Part shown: positions 44,005 through 64,000 of the stretch, one piece after another | How the letters are laid out: each line of letters starts with the position of its first letter | Position numbering within the stretch: the stretch's first letter is position 1 | From: Tolypeutes matacus | Taxonomy: Eukaryota > Chordata > Mammalia > Cingulata > Chlamyphoridae | Length of the DNA stretch: 64,000 bases | Direction: 5' to 3' | Assembly (NCBI GenBank): GCA_026826555.1 | Contig: JAKSZT010054569.1 | Coordinates: 4,546,066 to 4,610,065, forward strand | Position numbers and translations under genes: made by a program | The notes under the pieces: generated by a model | Databases searched by the model: none | The model's input: only the letters and a program-made list of their open reading frames with translations | Told to the model about the DNA's origin: nothing

Positions 44005-45400
44005 GGTGCCACGCCGTGGACACTATGTCCTGCCTGCGTCTTGGCCACACAAACTCTTCTGGTCACAAGGACTCTGTTTCCAGCCGGCAGAGCCTAAGGC
44101 TACAGTAACGACTAACCCTCTCTGAGCACCATCCCCGGCACCTCTGCCTGCACCCTTTCCTGGTCACCAGGCCCCCAGCCCTCTGTTAACCCCAGGGAAG
44201 CTCCTGGGGTTCCTCTCTGCAGGCACCCCTACTCCTCAGCCTCTGTTTTGCTCCCAGAAAGCGGAAGACCCAAGGCTCATGACTCTTGCCCTTCATATCC
44301 ACTGCCCTCTTCTCTGGGGGACAACACCCAGGCCCTGTCCCAGGACAATGAGAAACCCTGGGGCATGAGTGCTTTGGGGACCAGGATGTCTTGGAAGGCC
44401 AGAGGTCAGGGTCCTAGGGGTCAGCAGAAGTCAGAGGACCCGGGCCAGGGCTCGCTCACGTGCTTGGCATACTCACGTGCTCAGCGCACAGTCCTGCCCG
44501 CCCCGCTTGCCCTATTTCACTCTCTCCTCTCAGAAAGGAAGGCAACAGAAGCTTCAGAGCCCCAGGTGGGAATACACTGAATTGGATGTTACAAGGCAGC
44601 AATGCCACAGAAATAGAAATACCATAATCAGAGTCAGAAGTCAAAGTATCTGCCCCAAATACCACGTTTAACCAACCTTTATTTCCACTAAACAAAGCAA
44701 CTTTCACCCTCTCCTTGGCTCCATCACCAGGATCTTGTTGGATGCGTCAACATGTGGATATCCTCATTGTTCGGGTGATGAGGCCCAGAGGAGTTGGACT
44801 GGTTTCCCAAGATGACAACGGCTCGCAGAGCTGGCATTCACCCAGCTCCTCTGGCTCCAGATCCCCTGCTCAGCCAAACCGCGAAATAACTTAAACATTT
44901 CGTGAATGAATGAAGTAACGGACAAATTGGTGCAACTTAGTACCGATCACTCACGCACAGGGTGCTGTAAGACGGTGGCAGAGCTTTCCCCAACAGGATC
45001 TCCGCTGACCCTAACCACAGCCAGTGGGGAACCCGAGGCACAGGTGAAGCGGTTTGCCCGAAGCCACGCGGTAGCGGCAGAACTAAAACAAGAATCACAG
45101 GACTTGGCTCCTCAAACCACCCCCCCCTCGGCCCAGCCCCCCATAAACCCGCACTCAATAATCGCGGCAGCTCCGGCGCTTCACGTAATGCCAGACACTT
45201 AGACCTTCAATAAACAACTGCTGGATTAATGAAAGAATGAATGAGAGGGGGCGGCGTCCATAGCAGATAACGAATGGGGAAGGGACTTTTCAAAGCTGAC
45301 GCACTCCACAAGTAAGGGATGGTGAGAACAAGTAGTATCTGGATCTTTCTACCCCTCTCCTCCGATCTCCCTCCCCCACCGGAGGTGGGATTCCTCCTCC
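44005..45400. other. GCKR-FNDC4 intergenic interval
   Basis: Upstream of the GCKR remnant on one side and of FNDC4 on the other. MIR-like traces near 44750-44830 and 45000-45080. No exon found. Confidence 0.5.
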
Positions 45401-45429
45401 CAACTTGGCTAATCCCATCCGGGGAGGGA

Positions 45430-46110
45430 GGGGCGCTCCCAGGTGCGGGAGACCCTCGCTCCCGCGCCTCTGCCCACGTCCCCGCCGGCTCCCCGGGCCG
45501 AACCCCGGGAGAGGAGGGATGGGGGCCCGGGAGGCCGCCATTGGGAGGGCCGTGGGAGGAGCCCCGAGCCGACAGGCTGGGGGGGCGGGAGGGGCAGTGA
45601 CGGCGGCGAGAGCCCCGGCGGGGCGGGGCGGCCCGCACGTCCCGGCCCGGCTGCTGCGGAGCGAGCTGGGCCGGCTCTGCAGAAGGCGGCGGCTGGCGCG
45701 CCGTGACGGTCACCTCCCGCTGCAGGGGCCGGCGGAGGCGGCCGCACTGCCTCCCGCACCGGGGACCCGGGCCCACCGCCGCGCCGGCAACGCCCCCTGC
45801 TCGGACCCCGACTCCGCCGCGCGCCCGAGCCCGGGGGCCCCGCAGACCCGCGGCCCGCTCCGCCGCCGCCCTCCGCCCGCAGCTCGGTGGCGCGCTGCCC
45901 TCCTGGCCGGGCCGGCGCCGGGATGGGGTAGGGCAGCGCCACGGAGGCGGGCCATGGGCCGCCCTCTGGGCACCGAGCAGCCCCCGGAGGCCTGAGCGCC
46001 GCGAGGAGCGCGGGGAGGTGGGTGTGCGCGGGCAGAGCCGCGCCTGCGGGGCGCCCGGGGCTGCGGGGGCGCGGAAGGCCTGGGGGTGGGGGGATGGATG
46101 GGGGCCCTGG
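45430..46110 (+). promoter_or_regulatory. FNDC4: CpG island, FNDC4 promoter and non-coding first exon
   Basis: Very GC-rich with dense CpG (GGCGGCGAGAGCCCCGGCGG, CGGCCCGCTCCGCCGCCG). No TATA box. A plausible untranslated first exon ends near 46017 at GGGGAG|GTGGGTGTGC, to be joined to the acceptor at 46206. The long open frames here are a side effect of GC content. Confidence 0.8.
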
Positions 46111-46230
46111 GGCTGCCGCGGGCAGTGGGGAGCCGGGGAGAGTTGCTGCCCACCCGTGCTTTCTGGGCAGTCCTTGATAACCCCGGACAACTCCTGTCAC
46201 CTCCAGGAGCCCCGCCTGGATGTGAAGCGG

Positions 46231-46348
46231 ATGCCCCAGTGCCCTCCGGCGGACTTGGGGACCATGGCTTCGCTGGTGCCCCTCTCCCCGTATCTCAGCC
46301 CCACGGTCCTTCTGCTGGTCAGCTGTGACCTGGGTTTTGTGCGAGCAG
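46231..46348 (+). CDS. FNDC4: FNDC4 coding exon 1 (signal peptide)
   Basis: Exon begins at 46207 after CACCTCCAG; ATG at 46231; donor GCAG|GTTAAG at 46349, phase 1. Confidence 0.93.
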
Positions 46349-48135
46349 GTTAAGTAAAGGGAGATGGGGGTTGAGGGTCAGCCAGAGCTAGTCTGTGGGT
46401 GAAGGCTGTTAACCTGTTAACTCGCTGCCACCCGCAGACCGGCCTCCATCTCCTGTGAATGTGACGGTCACTCACCTCAGAGCCAACTCAGCCACTGTGT
46501 CCTGGGACGTCCCAGAAGGCAATATCGTCATTGGCTACTCCATTTCCCAGCAAGTACGAATCACCCCTCGCCACCCCCCCCCAATCTGTGTCCTTGGATG
46601 TCTGAACATTCCTTCTGTTGCCCCCCACCCCCAGCCTCCCCCCTCCCCAGAGGTGGGGGCATCTAAAACTCAAGCTGCCCTGTTCACCCCTACTCTTGGG
46701 GTGCTTGGATGTTCAAGGGCCCTCTGGTTTGACCCTGGAGGCCTGGGACTGGGGCGAGGCGGGTCTCCCCTCCCCTCCTCTCCCTGCAGCGGCAGAATGG
46801 CCCTGGGCAGCGCGTGATCCGGGAGGTGAACACCACCACTCGGGCCTGTGCCCTCTGGGGCCTGGCTGAGGACAGCGACTACACGGTGCAGGTCAGGAGC
46901 ATCGGCCTGCGGGGCGAGAGCCCCCCGGGGCCCCGGGTGCACTTCCGAACTCTCAAGGGCTCTGACCGGCTGCCCTCCAACAGCTCGAGCCCAGGTGAGG
47001 AGCTCAGGTCTTCCCTACCCGCCCCCCAAACTTGGAATTCTCCAGCTTTTTACCCTGGCCTTTAGCCTCTTATTTATCTCCCCAAGCTTAGATGACTAGA
47101 AGGATGATTTGATTCATTGTACTGCCAGGAAAGGAAGGAAGAGCAGGTGGGCAGGGGAACGCTATAGACAGACTGGTAATGAATCATTTGGGGGAAAAGC
47201 TTCCTTTTCCCCAGCCTCAGTTCACAGCAGCTGCAGCCTGCAGCCCTCTAACCACTTCCTCTCAGAGAGGCAACCTGGGATGCGGACTCTAATCCACAGC
47301 ATCTCCACCCTCAACCATCCGCCTGGCCCTAACTCTCCAGCTGCTTCCCAGGAACGCAGAGTCTGTCTCTCCTTCTCAGGTGACATCACAGTGGAGGGTC
47401 TGGATGGAGAGCAACCACTGCAGACGGGGGAAGCGGCCATCGTCGTGGTCGTGCTGCTCATGTGGGCAGGTGAGTAAGCAGCTGGCTGGGGAGCCAGGGG
47501 CTGAGGGAGTGGGGCTCCGCGGAGGTGGAGAGGAAATGGAGTTGAGGGGGGATGATGGGGGCACTTTGAAAAGAAGGAAAGGAGGCCTTTGGGGTCCCAG
47601 GGAGGAAGACTCAGAGGGTGGATTGTGCATGGGAACCGGGAATTCAAGGGTTTTCTTCTCTGATTTTCTAGAACCTGTCTGGGTATCTTGCTGCCCTTCA
47701 AGGCAGTGATGGGGGAGGTCAGGACCAAGGCTCAGATTTGTATTGTCGCCATTTCAGCTGTGATTGGGCTATTCTGCCGTCAGTATGACATCATCAAGGA
47801 CAATGACTCCAACAACAACCCCAAGGAGAAGGGGAAGGGGCCAGAACAGAGTCCTCAGGGAAGGCCAGTAGGGACAAGACAGGTGATGTGGGGGCCAGTG
47901 AGTGTGGGAAGGGCAATTTTGTTCCTAAGGCACCTCCAGGGAAAGGGAGAAGACCAAAGGGGAAGGGGGCAGGAAAAGAGGGAAAAGAGGGAGGATGGAA
48001 GGAGGAAAAGAAGGAGGAAAAGAGGGAGGGTGGAGGAGGCTGGAGTAACGGCGTGGCGCCTATTACCTTCCTGAAATTAGAGACCATTTTCTTTCACAGA
48101 AAAAGTCCCCGTCCATCAACACCATCGATGTATGA
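46231..48135 (+). CDS. FNDC4: FNDC4, fibronectin type III domain-containing protein 4
   Basis: Single-pass membrane protein related to FNDC5/irisin; its shed ectodomain acts as an extracellular anti-inflammatory and metabolic factor, reported to signal through GPR116/ADGRF5. Six coding exons give 229 residues, with GT-AG borders and matched phases throughout: signal peptide within about 1-39 (hydrophobic SPTVLLLVSCDLGF), FN3 domain about 42-135 (PPSPVNVTV, ATVSWDV, TVQVRSIGLRGESPPG), a stalk with SNSSSPGDI, membrane segment about 165-183 (AAIVVVVLLMWAAVIGLFC) and a cytoplasmic tail ending KKSPSINTIDV. N-glycosylation sequons occur at NVT, NTT and NSS. The start used is the first in-frame ATG; a second at residue 12 begins MASLVPLSP and has the better context (ACCATGG). 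Slightly shorter N-terminus than human. Identification is firm. Confidence 0.97.
46438..46553 (+). CDS. FNDC4: FNDC4 coding exon 2
   Basis: First half of the FN3 domain, from DRPPSPVNVTV to YSISQQ; acceptor CACCCGCAG, donor CAA|GTACGA, phase 0. Confidence 0.95.
46790..46994 (+). CDS. FNDC4: FNDC4 coding exon 3
   Basis: Second half of the FN3 domain, RQNGPGQRVI to LPSNSSSP; acceptor CCCTGCAG, donor CCAG|GTGAGG, phase 1. Confidence 0.95.
47380..47469 (+). CDS. FNDC4: FNDC4 coding exon 4
   Basis: Stalk and start of the membrane segment, GDITVEGLDGEQPL to VVLLMWA; acceptor CTTCTCAG, donor GCAG|GTGAGT. Confidence 0.95.
47758..47882 (+). CDS. FNDC4: FNDC4 coding exon 5
   Basis: End of the membrane segment and cytoplasmic tail, AVIGLFCRQYDIIKD to RPVGTRQ; acceptor CATTTCAG, donor CAG|GTGATG. 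Confidence 0.95.
48100..48135 (+). CDS. FNDC4: FNDC4 last coding exon
   Basis: KKSPSINTIDV then TGA; acceptor TTTCACAG. Confidence 0.95.
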   Translation, partial: KKSPSINTIDV

Positions 48136-48143
48136 GTGACAGA

Positions 48144-48149
48144 AATAAA
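48144..48149 (+). terminator. FNDC4: Proximal AATAAA of FNDC4
   Basis: AATAAA starts 9 nt after the stop codon. Use would give an almost UTR-less mRNA; the distal signal is the likelier main site. Confidence 0.4.
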
Positions 48150-48673
48150 CCCGAAGAGAGAGACACTAACACCCTGGGGACGACCGGGGTGGGGTCAGGG
48201 AGAGCCTAAGGCAGTGAGCCACCAAGACCGAAGGATTCCTCACTCTCCCAGAGGCTGATGACACTCCCGCAATCTCAGGCCTGACCCCTATCCTCTTTCC
48301 ACTGTGAGCAGGGCCAGAAGGGAGGTCTGTGAGAGCCCATGCCCCTGGACCTGGGGTGTGGGTATCAGATGGGATGTCTGGTCCAGGGGAGAATCACTCG
48401 TTCAACCTGCTCCCATTAGGTCCCATACAAGGGACCCCACTCCACCTGCACCAGGACTTAGCATCCCCAGCTGCCCCCACGTCTTGCCTCAGAGAGGGGT
48501 GTTTCTGTGGGCATTCCCTCTCCCCCAGCAAAAGAAAAGAATCTTCTGGGCCTGAAAGCAGATGCTGCACTGCACTGCACTACTCCAATGTCTTCCATGG
48601 AGCCTCAGGTGCTCCCCCTCTCACCTGGCAGCCCCTCCAGCTGCTGGGGATCTCACCCCTTGGACATTTTTCC

Positions 48674-48679
48674 AATAAA
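48674..48679 (+). terminator. FNDC4: Distal AATAAA of FNDC4
   Basis: CCAATAAAGG about 540 nt after the stop, followed within 40 nt by GT-rich sequence (GACTGTATGG). Likely polyadenylation near 48695-48715. Confidence 0.75.
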
Positions 48680-48719
48680 GGTTCTTGGACAAACCGGAGC
48701 TGACTGTATGGTAGACTGT

Positions 48720-50430
48720 ATAGTATGCCGAAGACATTTCCTCACCTCATCTCTCTCCTGACTGAACAAGGGCCCCTCACACCACCAACAACTTGACAAG
48801 AACAGACTCTCATTGTAAGGTGTTTGCTTTGATTCTCCAGGCTGGAAGGGCTCAGGGCAGAAAAGGGGTCAGGGAGAAGGGGTATAGAAAACTAGATCCC
48901 CAGTTCCTTTTACTTGGTTGGATGAGAAGGTGGAGGACAAGAGAGTGATATAACTTCTTTCTGCAAAGTGGAAATTAAGGTTACACCCCACGAGAGAGCC
49001 AATAGCCTTTTTATTTTTATCTTCACTACCCACATTGGCAACCCAAGGCCTCACATTTACTCTTCTGCTGCCTCCATCAACCGTGGGCTAATGGTCAGAA
49101 AGGACTGAGCAGTGTCTCAGGGACTAAGAAAAGAGCAACTGCACTGAAGGATCTTGGGGTGTGTGCTCCTCTCCTGTGGTCTCTATGCCTGTTCTTCCCT
49201 GCGTTTGCCTTCTCTTTCATCTGTCTGTCTCTGTCTCTGTCCAGTTGGTCACGATCATTAATAATAATTGTGAAGTATAAATGAGGCTATATTCAGACTC
49301 TGCCACCATGTCCAGGGGAGGATTTTTGGAAATAAAACTGAGGCATTGAGACACCCTTGTCAAAATGATCATAATTTGGACTATGCCCTGCTGGGGCCCA
49401 CTTGTTTCCTGTGAGAATAAGGGCTGTCCTCTACTCTCTCCTAATTCCCAAGGGGTGTTGGTGACAGTGAGGGAAATACCTGCTGACATTTGAAACCATC
49501 GTGGGGGGAAGGCTTCAGGACCCCAGATCTGCTTGGACAGCATTTGTTCCGCTTTCTAGAGGTTAGGGGTCTTCCCAATTTAGGATCATCCCAGAGGAGG
49601 CTTTATGAATAACCCTCCTTTTCTGTGTGTCTCACTATCTGTCATGTTACATAAAATTAGACCAGTAATTCTACACAATCCAAAGATCAAGTCAGTATTT
49701 CTCCTACTTAACCAAGCTCCAATCCCAGGTACACCAAGACTTAACCTATCTGGGAAGCCAAGCTCTGCTCTGCCCTTGGTTCTGAGTCATTAAGGCAAAA
49801 GGCAGCCTCTAACCCACTGTCTCCCAGTTTGAAAGTGGGACATCTTCTCCCTGGCCACCGGTTCCAAAACACTCATCTCTCAGGCTCTGGACCCATCAAA
49901 ATTTCTGGAATTATGTCACAGGGTATAGTGGCCTGGCAGGGAGATAGGGACCAAGGAATTGAGAAGGCTTATAAGGGGTACTTAAATACCACCAGCTCTG
50001 GGTTGAATCCCAGTTCTGTCCTTTACTGGCTATGTTAGCTTGGGCAAGTGATCCCTCTAATCCTGAGCTTCCTGATAATATTAGCTCCTTCTAAAGGTGG
50101 TTTTGAGACGAACTGGGATAATGCGTGTAAGACACTTTGCACGGTACCTGCACCACACACACACACACTAAGAATTCACTGATCCCGTGCAGGTCACATA
50201 ACCACACAGCTCCTGTGAAAGACCTAGAAGAGCAAGCGCCCCGCTTTCCCCAGGGTTGTGAGACTCTAAAGGGAACGCCCTCAGCCACGCTTGGCAGGCA
50301 TCAAAGAGCGAGACCCCCGCCAGGGCCCGGGGTGGGCGGGAGGCCCGTGGGCGTGGCCTGGGCGCAGGGTTGCACGCCGTGAAGCGATTGGTGGAGGTGG
50401 GGACTCACGCGCCCTCTCGAGGACCCGCCC
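48720..50430. other. FNDC4-IFT172 intergenic interval
   Basis: Mostly unique sequence. A MIR copy at about 49985-50140 (CTCTGGGTTGAATCCCAGTT, TTGGGCAAGTGATCCCTC) and a short (CA)n at 50155-50168. No exon found. Confidence 0.55.
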
Positions 50431-50620
50431 CGGATCTCACTGCTTTTGCGCATGTTCTGTTTACGTCGCGAAGCGTTTGCGTGCTGACCTTGCGACGACG
50501 GCTGCGCACCGGCCTCCCTGAGCGTCGGCGGCTGTATCTGCGGCTGCGTGGTGCGTTGTCCAGGAAACCACCGGAGTTGTCGCTGTATGGAGGGAGGCAT
50601 CTGCGAGACAGGTGTTGGTC
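50320..50620 (+). promoter_or_regulatory. IFT172: IFT172 promoter and 5' UTR
   Basis: GC-rich, TATA-less region with GGGCGTGGCC (50350-50359), an NRF1-like half site TTGCGCATG (50446-50454) and many CpG. Transcription probably starts within about 50440-50590. Confidence 0.7.
50555..50568 (+). promoter_or_regulatory. IFT172: RFX X-box in the IFT172 promoter
   Basis: GTTGTC-CA-GGAAAC, an imperfect palindrome of the RFX type (ideal GTTGCC-AT-GGCAAC). It is 53 bp before the ATG. RFX factors drive ciliary genes through such sites, so its place here fits the gene. Confidence 0.7.
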
Positions 50621-63821
<13,201 letters not shown>

Positions 63822-64000
63822 GTATGTTTACACCTGAAGCCCTCAGACACGTGTCCAGCTGATTCATTAGAGCCCTGAGGAGGCTCGGAAGGTTGCTTGT
63901 TTTCCCTGTTCACCAGCCATCACCTCTGTGATGGAGTTGGCAAGTGAAGCTTAGACCCCCACCCCCACAGTGGACTGGCCCCTAGCACCATCCTTGTTCG

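Noticed and set aside
45207..46353. Long open frames on both strands in the CpG island (up to 327 codons on the minus strand, 216 on the plus strand)
   Set aside because: Overlapping frames on both strands, Arg/Pro/Gly/Ala-rich composition and high CpG show that stops are rare only because of GC content. Only the part from 46231 belongs to FNDC4.

Overview
The window is mammalian genomic DNA from a xenarthran, most likely an armadillo (Dasypus-like). The main evidence is some twenty copies of tRNA-derived SINEs of the armadillo DAS type: boxes A and B, a short body and (AAATA)n or (TAAA)n tails, often flanked by 8-18 bp target-site duplications (TSDs). Three neighbouring loci are recognisable: GCKR (minus strand), FNDC4 (plus) and IFT172 (plus). 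Their order and relative orientation match human 2p23.3, inverted in this window. Layout: positions 1-6.8 kb are a nested stack of L1 LINEs, LTRs and SINEs. A possible first coding exon of a membrane-anchored protein lies on the minus strand at 8.56-8.70 kb; by synteny it could belong to the SPATA31H1 (C2orf16) locus. From 9 to 19 kb there are SINEs, old L1 and hAT-type DNA transposons. From 19.15 to 44.0 kb the minus strand carries remnants of GCKR (glucokinase regulatory protein). Its introns hold L1s, LTRs of an ERVL/MaLR-type family, one LTR with retained internal sequence, and a 400-bp assembly gap. FNDC4 follows at 45.6-48.7 kb with a CpG-island promoter, then IFT172 from about 50.5 kb to beyond the right edge. 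IFT172 has 16 clean exons encoding residues 1-564, the N-terminal WD40 part of the intraflagellar-transport protein. The main result is that GCKR looks like a unitary pseudogene. I can place remnants of about 16 of the 19 exons I expect from human GCKR, in the right order and strand. They carry many independent disabling changes: frameshifts in exons 1, 2, 7, 8, 10 and 15; in-frame stops in exons 4, 14, 16 and (twice) 19; and several lost splice donors. FNDC4 and IFT172, read from the same contig, have open exons with GT-AG borders and matched phases, so poor sequence quality does not explain the damage. Liver glucokinase in this animal would therefore lack its usual nuclear inhibitor and anchor. 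Secondary points of interest are a MaLR-like LTR family with TG...CA ends and 5-bp TSDs; a 164-codon ORF and an 84-bp-period minisatellite in its internal region; an RFX X-box 53 bp upstream of the IFT172 start codon; and a small retroposon seen twice, once with an 18-bp TSD. Comparisons with human proteins are from memory of those families, not from a search.
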